Assembly: GCF_000820165.1 (NCBI RefSeq)
Contig: NZ_CDDD01000037.1
Coordinates: 22,124 to 86,123, forward strand
DNA length: 64,000 nt
Direction of reading: 5' to 3'
Origin: Aeromonas taiwanensis
GTDB lineage: Bacteria > Pseudomonadota > Gammaproteobacteria > Enterobacterales > Aeromonadaceae
The translations under genes and the position numbers were made by a program. Of the stretch, positions 50,503 to 60,442 are shown one piece after another (within the stretch, counting starts at the first letter, position 1; each line of letters starts with the position of its first letter). The notes beneath the pieces were generated by a model. The model made no database searches and was not told where the DNA came from. It saw only the letters and a program-made list of their open reading frames with translations.

Positions 50503-53500
50503 CTAGGCCGCCGGCTGGTCCCGCCCTTTCTGGGGCGTTCCCTCGTCCGGGAGGGACTGGCGCTCTGGCGTCGCCGCCGGCGCATCGCCCGCAAGCACTT
50601 TGCCCGCCAGCACCTCGTCCACCAGCCTGTCCCTCGCCCCCGTCATGCCCGCGCGTCTGGCGATCAGCTGATAGATGGCGGGCACCACCAGCAGGGTGAC
50701 CAGGGTCGCGAGCGACAGCCCGAAGAACACCACGGTGCCCACGGCCATCCGGCTCTCGTAGCCCGCCCCCATGGAGATCATCAGGGGCACGGCACCGATG
50801 ATGGCGGTGAGCGAGGTCATCAATATGGGGCGCAGGCGGCGCACCGAGCCTGCGATGATCGCCTCCTCGAACCCTTCGCCGCGCTGGCGCAGCTGGTTGA
50901 TGAACTCGACGATGAGGATGCCGTTCTTGGTCACCATGCCGATCAGCATGATCATGCCGATCTGGCTGTAGATGCTGAGCTCCTGCCCCGTGAGCCAGAG
51001 GCCGAGCAGGCCGCCGAAGATGCCGAGCGGCACCGTCATCATCACCACCGCCGGGGTCAGCAGGCTCTCGAACTGGGCCACCAGCACCAGATAGACCACC
51101 AGCAGGGCGAGGCCGAACACCAGCACCATCTCCCCCTGGTTGTCGCGATAGTCCTTGGACTCGCCGGCGTAATCCACCGACATGCCGGTGGGCAGGTGAT
51201 CTGCGGCCCAGCTATCCAGGAAGTTCAGGGCCTCCCCCAGGGTGTGGCCGGGGGCCACGTCCGCGGTGAGGGCAACCGCCTTCTGACGCTGGTAGTGGTT
51301 GAGGCGCTGGGGGCTCGCCACCTGGGTGACGGTGGCCAGGGTCGAGAGACTCACCATCTCGCCGCTCGCGGCCTTGAGATAGATGCGGCTGACGTCCGAG
51401 ATGCCGTTGAACTGGGTCTGGTTGGCGCGCAGGTAGACGTCATACTCCTCGCCCCTGTCCACATAGGTGGTCTGGCTGACGCCGCCAAGCAGGGCCTGCA
51501 ACGAGCTCGCCACGGTCGAGACCGGGATGCCGAGCTGGCTCGCCCGCTCCCGCTCTATGGTCACCTGCAGCTCCGGGGTCTTCTCGGCGTAGTCGAGATC
51601 CGGGCTCAGCATCAGGCCGCTCTGGGTGGCGGCTTCCTTGAGCGCCAGACCCTGCTGATAGAGCTCGCCATAGTCGGAGCCCTGCAGCACGAACTGGACG
51701 GCGGCGGTGGAGCCGCCCCGAAAGCCCGGCTGGAAGGTGCGGATCATCACGTCCGGGATGCCGGCGAGCAGGCCGCTGAGGCTGCGGCCAAACTCGGTGG
51801 CGGTCACATCCCGCTCGGCCCAGTCGGTGAGCTGGATGATGGCCATGCCGGTCTGATCGCCGCCGCGCCCGAAGGCCGGGGTGCTGAAGCTCATGGCCTG
51901 CACCACCCCCTGGCCGAGCAGCGGCAGGATGGCGGCCTCCACCTGCTGCATGTTGCGCTTCATGCGCTCGATGCTGGTGCCCTCGGCCCCCTTCACGAAG
52001 ACGTAGAGCACGCCCCTGTCTTCGGTCGGGGTGAGGCTCGCGGGCAGCTTGCCAAACAGGGCGCCGATGCCGCCGAGGCAGAGCAGCAGCACCAGAGGCA
52101 TCCAGATGGCGCGGCGCAGCACCCAGCCGAGCAGGCGGCGGTAGCGTTCCTCCACCCAGCCAAGGCCCCGGTCCAGGGTGGCGGTCAGGGCGTTGGGTTT
52201 ATGGACGGCCCGCATCAGCCAGGAGCCCATGGCCGGGGTCAGGGTCAGGGCCACCAAGGAGGAGAAGAGCACGGCGAGCGACAACAGAATGGCAAACTCG
52301 GTGAAGAGCCGGCCCACCATGCCGTCCATGAAGGCGATGGGCACGAACACCATCACCAGCACGGCGGTGGTGGCGATGACCGCGAAGCCCACCTCCCGGG
52401 TGCCGTGCCAGGCCGCCATCAGGGGAGATTCCCCCCGCTGCAGGTGGTGGTGGATGTTCTCCACCACCACGATGGCGTCATCCACCACCAGGCCGATGGC
52501 GAGGATCAGCGCCAGCAAGGTGATGAGGTTGATGGAAAAACCCAGATACCAGGCACCGATAAAGGCCGAGATGAGGGAGACGGGTACCGTGATGGCCGGG
52601 ATGAGCGTGGTACGCCCCTGACCGAGGAAGAGGTAGAGCACGGCCACCACCAGCACGGCACAGATGGCGAGCGTCTCGTACACCTCGTCGATGGCCTGCT
52701 TGATGAAGATGGTGGAGTCGTAGTCCACCTCCAGGCTGGCCCCTTCCGGCAGGAAGCGCTGCATCTCCACGAGCTTCTTCTCGATGCCCTGGGCCACGGC
52801 CAGGGGGTTCGCGGTGGACTGTGCCACTATGCCGATCCCCAGGCTCTCGCGACCATTGCGCTGGTAGGCGCTGTCTTCATTCTTGGCCCCCACCTCCACA
52901 TCCGCGATGTCGGCCAGGTAGATGCTCTCGCCGTTGGCGGCGGTCGTCACCGGCAGGGAGCGGAAATCCTCGGCGCTGTGATAGAGGCGCGCGATCTGCA
53001 CCGCCATGGTCATGCTGTTGTTGCGGATCTCCCCCCCCGGCAGCTCGATGTTCTCCCGCTTGAGGGCGTCCTGCACGTCCGCCACCGTGATGCCGCGGGC
53101 GGCCATGTCGGCGGGGCGCAGTCGCACATACATTACCTGGGTCAGATCCCCGGAGAGGGAGACCTCGCTCACCCCGTCCACCAGGCTCAGGGGATCCACC
53201 AGCATGCGGTTCGCGTAGTCGGTCAGGGCGGTGCGGTCCATCTGGGTGCTGCTGAAGTTCAGCCAGATCGCCACGTCGCCGTTGCCGTTGTCCTTGGTCA
53301 CCATGGGCTCGTCGGCGTCGTCAGGGAGCCTCGGCCTCGCGCGGGAGATGGCGTCGCGCACGTCGGAGGTGCCCTCCAGCATGTTCCAGCCGAGCTTGAA
53401 CTCCACCGTGATGGAGGAGCGCCCCTTGCGGGTCACCGAGTTGATGTTCTTGATGCCGCTGATACCGGAGAGCTGGTCCTCGATGGGCTTGGTGACCTGG

Positions 53501-53682
53501 CTCTCCATCACCTCGGGGGCGGCCCCCTCATAGGTAGTGGTGATGGAGACGGACGGGGTCTGCACGTCCGGCATCTCCCTGACCGTCAGCTTGCTGAAGG
53601 CCACGAGGCCGAACACGGTGAGCAGGGCGCTGATGACCACCGCCACCAGGGGGCGACGCACTGAGATATCGGAGAGCCACAT
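50503..53682 (-). CDS. RND efflux transporter permease (AcrB/MexB-type superfamily)
   Basis: This 1059-aa inner-membrane pump has the RND pattern of one span ([20 protein letters not shown]), a large periplasmic loop, a bundle of six spans, then the repeat. The proton-relay motif of transmembrane segment 4 is [20 protein letters not shown] with paired aspartates. [20 protein letters not shown] and the second-half [20 protein letters not shown] are also present. It works with the adaptor encoded upstream and an outer-membrane channel not encoded here. Substrates are unknown. Length and motifs resemble the MexF/AcrB-like HAE1 group. The start overlaps the adaptor stop (TGATG). Confidence 0.92.
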   Translation of the reverse strand: MWLSDISVRRPLVAVVISALLTVFGLVAFSKLTVREMPDVQTPSVSITTTYEGAAPEVMESQVTKPIEDQLSGISGIKNINSVTRKGRSSITVEFKLGWNMLEGTSDVRDAISRARPRLPDDADEPMVTKDNGNGDVAIWLNFSSTQMDRTALTDYANRMLVDPLSLVDGVSEVSLSGDLTQVMYVRLRPADMAARGITVADVQDALKRENIELPGGEIRNNSMTMAVQIARLYHSAEDFRSLPVTTAANGESIYLADIADVEVGAKNEDSAYQRNGRESLGIGIVAQSTANPLAVAQGIEKKLVEMQRFLPEGASLEVDYDSTIFIKQAIDEVYETLAICAVLVVAVLYLFLGQGRTTLIPAITVPVSLISAFIGAWYLGFSINLITLLALILAIGLVVDDAIVVVENIHHHLQRGESPLMAAWHGTREVGFAVIATTAVLVMVFVPIAFMDGMVGRLFTEFAILLSLAVLFSSLVALTLTPAMGSWLMRAVHKPNALTATLDRGLGWVEERYRRLLGWVLRRAIWMPLVLLLCLGGIGALFGKLPASLTPTEDRGVLYVFVKGAEGTSIERMKRNMQQVEAAILPLLGQGVVQAMSFSTPAFGRGGDQTGMAIIQLTDWAERDVTATEFGRSLSGLLAGIPDVMIRTFQPGFRGGSTAAVQFVLQGSDYGELYQQGLALKEAATQSGLMLSPDLDYAEKTPELQVTIERERASQLGIPVSTVASSLQALLGGVSQTTYVDRGEEYDVYLRANQTQFNGISDVSRIYLKAASGEMVSLSTLATVTQVASPQRLNHYQRQKAVALTADVAPGHTLGEALNFLDSWAADHLPTGMSVDYAGESKDYRDNQGEMVLVFGLALLVVYLVLVAQFESLLTPAVVMMTVPLGIFGGLLGLWLTGQELSIYSQIGMIMLIGMVTKNGILIVEFINQLRQRGEGFEEAIIAGSVRRLRPILMTSLTAIIGAVPLMISMGAGYESRMAVGTVVFFGLSLATLVTLLVVPAIYQLIARRAGMTGARDRLVDEVLAGKVLAGDAPAATPERQSLPDEGTPQKGRDQPAA

Positions 53683-54746
53683 CAGCCTTTTACCTCGCTC
53701 AGGTCGTGCACCAGGGCACCGTCGCGCAGGTTCACCAGCCCCTCGACCGCGATGCGATCGCCGACGTTCAACCCCTTCAGCACCCACACTTCTTCGCCGT
53801 GGGTGTCACCGAGTTCCACCGGGATGCGCTTCACCCGGCCGTCCGCCTCCAGGCGATAGACGAAGCGCTGCTCGCCGGCGTACTCCACCGACTGGGCGGG
53901 GATCAGGGTCATCTTCTGGGCCGGCAGGGAGAGCTCCACGTTCATCAGCATGCCGGGGCGCAGCTGGCCGCCGGGATTGGGCAGGATGACCCGCGCCTTG
54001 ATGTTCTGGGTGTCGTTGGAAACTCGGCTGTCGAGGGTCTCCAGCACGCCGGAGAAGGATTGATCCGGCCAGGCGGAGCTGGTCGCCGTCACCGTCATGC
54101 CGGGGCGCAGCAGGGAGAGGTAGCGCTCCGGCACCGCCAGATCGAGGCGCAGCCTGGCCAGCTCGTCCAGGTGCAGCAGCACGTCGCCGCTGTTGACCAG
54201 GGCCCCTTCGCTCAAGTCGATGAGGCTGACGGTGCCGTCAAAGGGGGCGGCCAGGGTGCGCAAGGAGAGCTCGTAGCGGGCCGCGTCCACCCGCGCCTGG
54301 GCCTGGGCCACCGTGGCCTCCTGCCCTTCCAGTTCGGAGGTGGTGACGGCGCCGCGGGCCACCAGCTTGCGCATGTCCCGCAGCTTGCGCGCCTCGTCAC
54401 GCACGCTGGCGCTCTGCTCGGCCAGCTCCGCCTGTTGCTTGCCCGCGTCCAGGGCGATCAGGGTCTCCCCCTGCCTGACCTGCTGGCCGGAGCGCACCGC
54501 TATGGTGACGATGCGGCCGGTCACCTCCGGGCTCACCACCACGGAGCGATTGGCCGCCAGCTTGCTCACCAGCTTGATGGAGGGCTCGGCCAGGCTCTGC
54601 CTGACCGTCTCGGCCCGAATGTTGATCTGCTTTGGCGCAGGCTTGCTGGCGGGAGCATCCTGGCGCAGGTGCCAGGCACCCGCCGCCAGCAACAGAAGAA
54701 GAGGGAAGAGCCACAGCCACACGCGCGTTTTCATCAAGGGATCCAT
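53682..54746 (-). CDS. RND efflux membrane-fusion (adaptor) protein
   Basis: This is a 354-aa protein. An N-terminal signal/anchor (WLWLFPLLLLLAAGAWHL) leads to the barrel-sandwich (SPEVTGRIVTIAVRSGQQVR), a helical hairpin (KQQAELAEQSASVRDEARKL), lipoyl second half (TLAAPFDGTVSLIDLSEG), beta-barrel and membrane-proximal domains (ERYLSLLRPGMTVTATS, LIPAQSVEYAGEQRFVYRLE). It joins the RND pump to an outer-membrane channel. ATG 54734 (MKTRVW) is an alternative start with GGAT upstream. No regulator gene is adjacent. Confidence 0.9.
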   Translation of the reverse strand: MDPLMKTRVWLWLFPLLLLLAAGAWHLRQDAPASKPAPKQINIRAETVRQSLAEPSIKLVSKLAANRSVVVSPEVTGRIVTIAVRSGQQVRQGETLIALDAGKQQAELAEQSASVRDEARKLRDMRKLVARGAVTTSELEGQEATVAQAQARVDAARYELSLRTLAAPFDGTVSLIDLSEGALVNSGDVLLHLDELARLRLDLAVPERYLSLLRPGMTVTATSSAWPDQSFSGVLETLDSRVSNDTQNIKARVILPNPGGQLRPGMLMNVELSLPAQKMTLIPAQSVEYAGEQRFVYRLEADGRVKRIPVELGDTHGEEVWVLKGLNVGDRIAVEGLVNLRDGALVHDLSEVKG

Positions 54747-54944
54747 GCCGTCAAAAAGAGAAGAAGAGAAGGAACTTCATCAAGGATGGCACCATGTTAC
54801 TCCCTGACTATGCCGTGACTATGTATAAATGTGACAAAACGTAACAGGGCGGCAGAGGATCAACAAAATGTCATCTTCCCGGGACGATAAGGGGTGTTGT
54901 ACCTTAGACTGAACGTCGATTCCTGCCATCAGCCCGGAACGCTC

Positions 54945-56501
54945 ATGCCCATACCTTCCCCTGCCTTTGCCAGATATCGCTTGCAGTGGCTGCTGCTGGG
55001 GTTGAGCCTGCTTCTGTTGCTGCTCGCCCTGCAGCACGCCTTTCATCAGGTCACCGAGCTGAACAAGCGCGACACCATCAATGCCGCCACCCATTTCAGC
55101 AGCCAGTACCAGCGCATGGAGGCCTTTCTTGAAGCCATGCGCGGCCAGGCGGAAGAGCGCCTGCGCACCGACCCCAGATCCGTGCTCTCCCACCAGCTGT
55201 ATCAGGCGCTGCAGGACGACGGGGAACACGGCATCACCCTGGATCGCATCCCCGTCGGCCTGCCTCCCGCCCTCATCGGCAATCTGACCGGGTTGAGCCC
55301 GCGGCCCCCGGCGGACAGTCAGCGGGAAGCCAGAATGCACCTGGCCCTCAGCCTCTCGCCCCTGCTCGCCACCGCCAGCAAGCTGCTGGGCAAGGAGGCG
55401 GCCTGGATCTACTTCACCGGCAAGGACAACTTCATCTATCTCTATCCCTGGGTGCCATCGAGTCAGTTTCGCTTCAGCCCCCTCATCTACAACACGGCTT
55501 ACTGGCAAGAGGCTCTTACTCAACTTTCCCCTTCGGAGCACGCCATCCTCTCGCGCCCCTATCAGGATCTTGCGGGCCAGGGACGGATGGTCACCCTCTC
55601 CCAACCCATTACCCAGACCGGCGAGATCACCGGCCTGATCAGCATCGACATCGAGACCGCCACCCTGGCGCAGACCCTGCGCCGGCTCGCCCCCCAGGTG
55701 GGTACCCTGTTCCTGGTCAATGCGCACCAGCAGATCCTCGCCAGCAGCCAGTCCGGCACGGCCCCGCCCCTCACCCGGCAGGCGCAAAAGGAGGGTTATC
55801 GCTGGCAGCAGGGAGCCTTGCAGCTCACGCACACCATCCCCGGCACCCCGCTCACCCTGATCCATCGCATTGCGCTGCTGCCCCTTTTGCAGATATTGCT
55901 GTGGGAGTCGGCCACGGCGCTGCTCACCGTGCTCTGCCTGGTGATCGCGACTCTGTCTAGCCTGCACGTACGCAGCCTCAATCGGCGCCTGAACTACCTC
56001 TCCCGTCACGATGCCCTGACCGGCGCCTTCAACCGCCACTACTTCGATGCCTTCGAACACAGTCATGCCGAGGCCGGCACCCGCCAGATCGGCGCCATCA
56101 TGTTCGACTGCGATCACTTCAAGCAGGTCAACGACCGCTTCGGCCACGAGGTGGGGGACGAGGTGCTGATCCGGCTGGTGGCGCTGTGCCACACCCTGCT
56201 GCCCCGGGCGTGCCACCTGATCCGCTGGGGGGGTGAGGAGTTCCTGCTGCTCGTCACCGACCGGCGCCTCCCCCTCGCCCCCCTCGCCGAGCGGCTGCGC
56301 CTTGCCATCGAGGCGCACCCCTGGACCGACATCGCACCCGACCTGAGGGTCACGGTCAGCCTGGGCCATTGCCGCCAGAGTCAGGCCGCCACGTTGCAGG
56401 AGGCCATTCGCCGCGCCGATCTCGCCCTCTATCAGGCCAAGGCCAAGGGTCGCAATCGAAGCGAAGGCTGGCGGGATGACGGGCAGGAACAGTCGGGGTA
56501 A
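54945..56501 (+). CDS. Membrane-bound diguanylate cyclase (GGDEF) with periplasmic sensor
   Basis: This 518-aa protein has two spans (about 14-30 and 312-335) around a periplasmic sensor of about 280 residues, probably Cache-like (FHQVTELNKRDTINAATHFS, ITGLISIDIETATLAQTLRR). The C-terminal GGDEF domain has LSRHDALTGAFNRHYFDAF, MFDCDHFKQVNDRFGHEVGD and the signature WGGEEFLLL (429-433), so it should be active in making cyclic di-GMP. The product-inhibition I-site reads RxxH, so feedback control may be lost. ATG 54945 is preferred over the ATG-less upstream frame. Confidence 0.85.
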   Translation: MPIPSPAFARYRLQWLLLGLSLLLLLLALQHAFHQVTELNKRDTINAATHFSSQYQRMEAFLEAMRGQAEERLRTDPRSVLSHQLYQALQDDGEHGITLDRIPVGLPPALIGNLTGLSPRPPADSQREARMHLALSLSPLLATASKLLGKEAAWIYFTGKDNFIYLYPWVPSSQFRFSPLIYNTAYWQEALTQLSPSEHAILSRPYQDLAGQGRMVTLSQPITQTGEITGLISIDIETATLAQTLRRLAPQVGTLFLVNAHQQILASSQSGTAPPLTRQAQKEGYRWQQGALQLTHTIPGTPLTLIHRIALLPLLQILLWESATALLTVLCLVIATLSSLHVRSLNRRLNYLSRHDALTGAFNRHYFDAFEHSHAEAGTRQIGAIMFDCDHFKQVNDRFGHEVGDEVLIRLVALCHTLLPRACHLIRWGGEEFLLLVTDRRLPLAPLAERLRLAIEAHPWTDIAPDLRVTVSLGHCRQSQAATLQEAIRRADLALYQAKAKGRNRSEGWRDDGQEQSG

Positions 56502-56535
56502 GCTGGACCCCCAACTCACCATCAGGAGACGCACT

Positions 56536-57399
56536 GTGTCACGAAAACCCCGCCTGGGCCTGGCCCTGGGCAGCGGCGCCGCCCGAGGATGGGCGCACAT
56601 CGGCATCATACGGGCGCTGGAGCGCCTCGGCGTCAAGCCGGATCTGGTGGCGGGCTGCTCCATCGGCAGCTTCGTCGGCGCCGCCTATGCCGCCGGTGAA
56701 CTGGACAAGCTGGAGAGCTGGGTACGCGGCTTCAACCGCTTGCAGGTGATGGGGCTGCTCGATCCCGCCCTCTCCGGCGGCCTGTTCCGCGGTGACAAGG
56801 TGTTCGGCATCGCCGCCGCCCATCTGGGGGATCCCCCCATGGAGAGCCTGCCGCTCCCCTTCGCCTGCGTCGCCACCGAGCTCGATACCGGCCGCGAGAT
56901 CTGGTTGCAGCAAGGTCCCCTGCGCCAGTGCGTGCGCGCCTCCTGCGGCATGCCCGGCATTCTGACCCCGACCCGGATCGACGACCGCTGGCTGGTGGAT
57001 GGCGCCGTGGTCAACCCCGTGCCCATCTCGCTGGCCCGCGCCATGGGGGCCGAGGTGGTGATCGCCGTCAACCTCAACACCGACCTGCACCAGCCCTGGA
57101 CGGACGAACCGGACGAGCCCGCCCCTGGCGGCCTCTTCAGCCAGTGGCTGGGCCGCGGCGAGCCCAGTACCCCGGGCATGTGGGGGGTGATGACCGGCTC
57201 CATCAACATCATGCAGGAGCGTATCACCCGGGCCCGGATGGCCGGTGACCCCCCCGAGATCCAGCTCTGCCCCCGCCTTGGCAACCTCTCCATCATGGAT
57301 TTTCACCGCGCAGGCGAGGCTATCAGCGAGGGAGAGGCTTGCGTCGAGCGCAACCTGGACCAGCTCAAGGAGGAGCTCTCCCGGCTCGGCCTGCTCTGA
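56536..57399 (+). CDS. rssA: Patatin-like phospholipase, RssA family, GTG start
   Basis: This 287-aa protein starts at GTG 56536, seven bases after AGGAG. The patatin dyad is present: nucleophile Ser42 in VAGCSIGSFVG and Asp155 in WLVDGAVVNPVP, with the oxyanion loop LGSGAARGWAHIGII. The protein matches RssA of E. coli. It may hydrolyse phospholipids in the cytosol. Function in E. coli is not firmly known. It follows the diguanylate cyclase by 34 bp, so joint transcription is possible. Confidence 0.87.
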   Translation: MSRKPRLGLALGSGAARGWAHIGIIRALERLGVKPDLVAGCSIGSFVGAAYAAGELDKLESWVRGFNRLQVMGLLDPALSGGLFRGDKVFGIAAAHLGDPPMESLPLPFACVATELDTGREIWLQQGPLRQCVRASCGMPGILTPTRIDDRWLVDGAVVNPVPISLARAMGAEVVIAVNLNTDLHQPWTDEPDEPAPGGLFSQWLGRGEPSTPGMWGVMTGSINIMQERITRARMAGDPPEIQLCPRLGNLSIMDFHRAGEAISEGEACVERNLDQLKEELSRLGLL

Positions 57400-57417
57400 C
57401 ACTCGGGGATACCCATG

Positions 57418-57443
57418 AAAAGAGCGCCATCAGGCGCTCTTTT
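57418..57443. terminator. Bidirectional terminator between rssA and the NSS transporter
   Basis: AAAAGAGCGCC (57418-57428) and GGCGCTCTTTT (57433-57443) are perfect 11-bp arms with an ATCA loop. Confidence 0.92.
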
Positions 57444-57461
57444 GCTCTCTGGCCCGGTGTT

Positions 57462-58823
57462 TCAGAACAGCCCCAGCCCCTTGAGCATCACGACCAGGAT
57501 CAGCAGCGGCGACACGTAGCGGATGATAAAGAAGAGCGGCTTGAGGATGGGCAGCGCCAGCGTGCCGCCATTGGTCAGTGCCCCCTTCATCCGCTCGAAA
57601 CCCCAGACCCAGCCGACGAACAGGCAGAGGAGGATGCCGCCAAGGGGCATCAGTACGTTGGAGGAGATGAAGTCGAACAGATCGAAGAAGGTCTTGCCGG
57701 CGATCTGCACCTGCGCCAGCGTGCTGTTGGAGAGCGCACAGGTCGAGCCGACCGCCCCCAGCACCAGCAGGTTGATGAGTGTCGCCTTCCGCCGGCTCAT
57801 CTGGAAGCGCTCGGAGAGCACCGAGACCGGCACCTCCAGGATCGAGAGCATGGCCCCGGTGGCCGCAATGGCGGAGAGCACGAAGAAGAGCACCATGAAG
57901 AGGTGGCCAAACGGAATGCTGGCAAACACCGCCGGGATGGTGATGAACAGCAAGGAGGGGCCGGCACTTGGCTCGAAGCCGAAGGCGAATACGGCCGGGA
58001 AGATGGCGATCCCCGCCAGCATGGAGACGAAGAGATCGGCGCACATCACCCGGACCGTGATGAGGGGGATGTGCTGATCATCCCGAAAGTAGCTGCCATA
58101 GGTCATCATGGTGCCCATGCCGATGGAGAGCTTGAAGAACGCCAGTCCCATGGCCGTCAGCACCACGCCGGCGGTCACCTTGGAAAAATCCGGTGAGAAC
58201 AGGAAGCGCAACCCCTCGCTTGCCCCGGGCAGGGTCAGGCTGCGGATGCCTATCACCAGCAGCAGGATGAACAGCAGCGGCATCAGCTTCTTGGTGACCG
58301 CCTCGATCCCCTTGGCCACCCCCATCAGCAGTATGCCCCCCATCAGGGCCAGCACCAGCCACTGCCACAGCAGGCTCTGCCAGGGATCCGTGATGAGCGC
58401 GTTGAAGGCCGCGCCGGTGACGGCGGGATCGGTCGAGAGGATGTCGCCGCTGGCCGCCTTGAAGACATAGGCAAACACCCAGGCCGCCACCTCGGAGTAG
58501 AACGACATGATGAGGAAGGCCGCCGTCACCCCCATGGCCGCAATCAGCCACCAGGGTTGCCCCTTGGGGGCCAGCTTGATGAGCCCGCTCACCACATCGG
58601 ACTTCGTCTGACGCCCCAGCATGATCTCGGAGATCATCACCGGCAGCCCCACCAGCAGGGTGGCGAGGAGATAGACCAGCAGAAAACCGGCGCCGCCATT
58701 CTCCCCGGTCAGGTAGGGGAACTTCCAGATATTGCCGAGCCCGACGGCCGACCCCAGGGTCGCGGCCAGCACGCCAAAGGTACTGGTGAAACCATCTCTT
58801 GCCTTGGGAGTGGAATGACTCAT
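57462..58823 (-). CDS. Sodium-dependent transporter, NSS/SNF family
   Basis: This 453-aa protein has about 11-12 spans. The NSS signature at the first segment is clear: FGVLAATLGSAVGLGNIWKF then PYLTGENGGAGFLLVYLL. SIGMGTMMTYGSYF, SLLFITIPAVFASIPFGHL and AATGAMLSILEVPVSVLSER are also family text. Members import amino acids such as tryptophan or leucine with sodium. The substrate is not identifiable here. The gene has its own promoter. Confidence 0.88.
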   Translation of the reverse strand: MSHSTPKARDGFTSTFGVLAATLGSAVGLGNIWKFPYLTGENGGAGFLLVYLLATLLVGLPVMISEIMLGRQTKSDVVSGLIKLAPKGQPWWLIAAMGVTAAFLIMSFYSEVAAWVFAYVFKAASGDILSTDPAVTGAAFNALITDPWQSLLWQWLVLALMGGILLMGVAKGIEAVTKKLMPLLFILLLVIGIRSLTLPGASEGLRFLFSPDFSKVTAGVVLTAMGLAFFKLSIGMGTMMTYGSYFRDDQHIPLITVRVMCADLFVSMLAGIAIFPAVFAFGFEPSAGPSLLFITIPAVFASIPFGHLFMVLFFVLSAIAATGAMLSILEVPVSVLSERFQMSRRKATLINLLVLGAVGSTCALSNSTLAQVQIAGKTFFDLFDFISSNVLMPLGGILLCLFVGWVWGFERMKGALTNGGTLALPILKPLFFIIRYVSPLLILVVMLKGLGLF

Positions 58824-58972
58824 ATTTGTCTCGTCACATGCATCAGGGATATGAACTCACAGCGTCGGAATATTCCGGGGATTAATCCAGTTCAACAAAT
58901 TGATTCAGTTGAAATATTTACTCACGGAACACGACGTAATATTTATTTAAACAGAGTATCTTTTTGATAAAT

Positions 58973-59002
58973 AAAAAATGCCGCCCCGAAGGCGGCATTT
59001 TT
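58973..59002 (-). terminator. Terminator of the small HTH gene
   Basis: AAAAATGCCGCC and GGCGGCATTTTT pair perfectly with a short CCGAA loop. It is symmetric and can also end transcripts on the plus strand. Confidence 0.9.
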
Positions 59003-59018
59003 ATCCAGGGGCTGGCGA

Positions 59019-59285
59019 TCAGGCCTTGGCAATATCGTCCGGACCAATCTGGCCGATTTCGGCGACTTTCTTGTCAGCCAGCAGCCAGAGGGTGAACTTG
59101 TGCAGTTCCGGGTGGTGAGCCAGGGCAACCAGGAAGGCGCCTCCAACTTCACGGTAACCCAGTTCATAGTTCTTCAGCGTGGTTGGGGGGACACCCAGCA
59201 GATCAGCAAACTTGGGACGGCTCAGGCCTACCGCTTCGCGGATCTGACGGATCTTCTTGCCAACAGTTACGATATTTGAATTCAT
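59019..59285 (-). CDS. Small XRE-family HTH regulator
   Basis: This 88-aa protein is almost entirely a helix-turn-helix: IVTVGKKIRQIREAVGLSRP then KFADLLGVPPTTLKNYELGY, as in lambda Cro/CI-type XRE proteins. The C terminus (HKFTLWLLADKKVAEIGQIG) may dimerise. ATG 59285 (MNSNIV) is chosen because GGAG stands ten bases before it. ATG 59294 overlaps that site. Likely targets are the inverted repeats in its own upstream region (59367-59385), shared with the divergent gene at 59543. Confidence 0.8.
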   Translation of the reverse strand: MNSNIVTVGKKIRQIREAVGLSRPKFADLLGVPPTTLKNYELGYREVGGAFLVALAHHPELHKFTLWLLADKKVAEIGQIGPDDIAKA

Positions 59286-59366
59286 GTGTTCCATACTCCG
59301 TTCGGCGGATTGACTCCACCTTTATTTTTCGCGACGACTCGTAGTCAAGTGTATCAGTTTTGAACG

Positions 59367-59385
59367 GACTCGTTATGGTCGAGTC
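59367..59385. promoter_or_regulatory. Inverted repeat between the HTH gene and the divergent gene, probable operator
   Basis: GACTCG (59367-59372) and CGAGTC (59380-59385) flank a 7-base spacer. A related GACTCG-like half-site (ACTCGTAGTC) lies 30 bp away at 59336-59345. TATAAT follows at about 59392 on the plus strand. Autoregulation by the XRE protein is likely. Confidence 0.5.
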
Positions 59386-59542
59386 TCTATCTATAATCAG
59401 CGTCTTTCGACGACAACCCTAACAAACCTCGGGGATGGTAATCGCAGAGCCGCTTCAGGTAAACAGTCTCGAAAAGAAACCTTTATTCTTGCCCCGCCTT
59501 AGCTCGTATAATTCTCCGATTATCCCTTCAGGAGTAATCAAT

Positions 59543-60136
59543 ATGGCATTTCCCGGCATCATCTCCCGTCTTCATCCCGGTTCGGGGCCAGACTCTCTCC
59601 TCCGTCAGCTCAGCCAGGGCCAGCAGACCCGGGCCGAGGCGTTCTGGCTGCCCGCGACCATGCAGGGTGACGCCGCCACCGTGCTGGCCGCGCTGTCCGA
59701 CAAATGCAGTCTCTATCTCGAAGGTCCGACGACACTGATACTGCGCAGCCACGACGGGATCCTGCAGGAGGATGGCACCCTGAAACTTGGAAATGGCAAC
59801 CATATGAAGCTCTCCATGGAGAGAGGAGATGGGGGCATTGTCCCCGAGCAGGGTCTTCAGGAGATGGACACCTGGCTGGCTGCCGGACACCTGCATTTCA
59901 TCTGTTCAGCTGCGGTTCAGCCTGTGGCGCGGGCCATCCTCAATATCTGGCCCCTCGACCCCTATCTCGCCCGCCATTTTTTGCTCAGTTTCACACCCTT
60001 GCTATGCGAAGCAACTGAGGCCGATTATCTCGCCGTCTTCTCGGCAAGGGAAAATGGCGCCACCCCGCAGAATGACTGGGCTCAGGCCTATATGAAGCTT
60101 GAGAAAAAGCTGCACCGCGCCTACTTGGATCACTAA
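59543..60136 (+). CDS. Protein of unknown function (197 aa)
   Basis: ATG 59543 lies 7 bases after AGGAG, which decides the start over the upstream frame. No signal peptide or membrane span is evident, and composition is mixed (LRQLSQGQQTRAEAFWLPAT, LYLEGPTTLILRSHDGILQE, LKLGNGNHMKLSMERGDGGI). I do not recognise a family. The divergent HTH gene may regulate it, since the operator lies between. It might equally be an orphan conserved gene. Not obviously acquired: base composition is near the local mean. Confidence 0.5.
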   Translation: MAFPGIISRLHPGSGPDSLLRQLSQGQQTRAEAFWLPATMQGDAATVLAALSDKCSLYLEGPTTLILRSHDGILQEDGTLKLGNGNHMKLSMERGDGGIVPEQGLQEMDTWLAAGHLHFICSAAVQPVARAILNIWPLDPYLARHFLLSFTPLLCEATEADYLAVFSARENGATPQNDWAQAYMKLEKKLHRAYLDH

Positions 60137-60442
60137 TAAATTCGAAGAAACAGCCAGTTATCCATACGACACAATTTGCCCCATCCCTTATCTGTGAGCT
60201 TGATCATGTTTTGAAATGGGCATAAAGTGCGCCACGTCATCGGAATGACTCGGCTGTTCGTGACGGCGTTTGTGCACTGTCGACAGTGCAACCCGATCAC
60301 TTGTGCACCCAGATGCGTGCCTCCTGGATGGATCTAGGATCCCTGTTCGTGCCAACCCAGGTTGGTCGACAGAGCCAGCAGCTTAAATAAATTACAAGTG
60401 CGAAGCACGTGAACAACGTGCCATCTCAACGAGGATTATTTT
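60137..60442. other. 306-bp regulatory region upstream of the first ompA gene
   Basis: This region contains the 18-bp perfect palindrome TGCACTGTCGACAGTGCA at 60273-60290, followed by a second GTGCAC at about 60304. A short stem CCAAC-CCA-GGTTGG lies near 60353-60367. It holds the promoter and leader of the first ompA gene. The Shine-Dalgarno region ACGAGGAT is shared with the next two ompA genes. No ORF was seen. Confidence 0.55.

Noticed and set aside
50482..53664. 1060-codon plus-strand frame opposite the RND pump
   Set aside because: It is the antisense of a clear RND gene; residue composition is that of a shadow frame.
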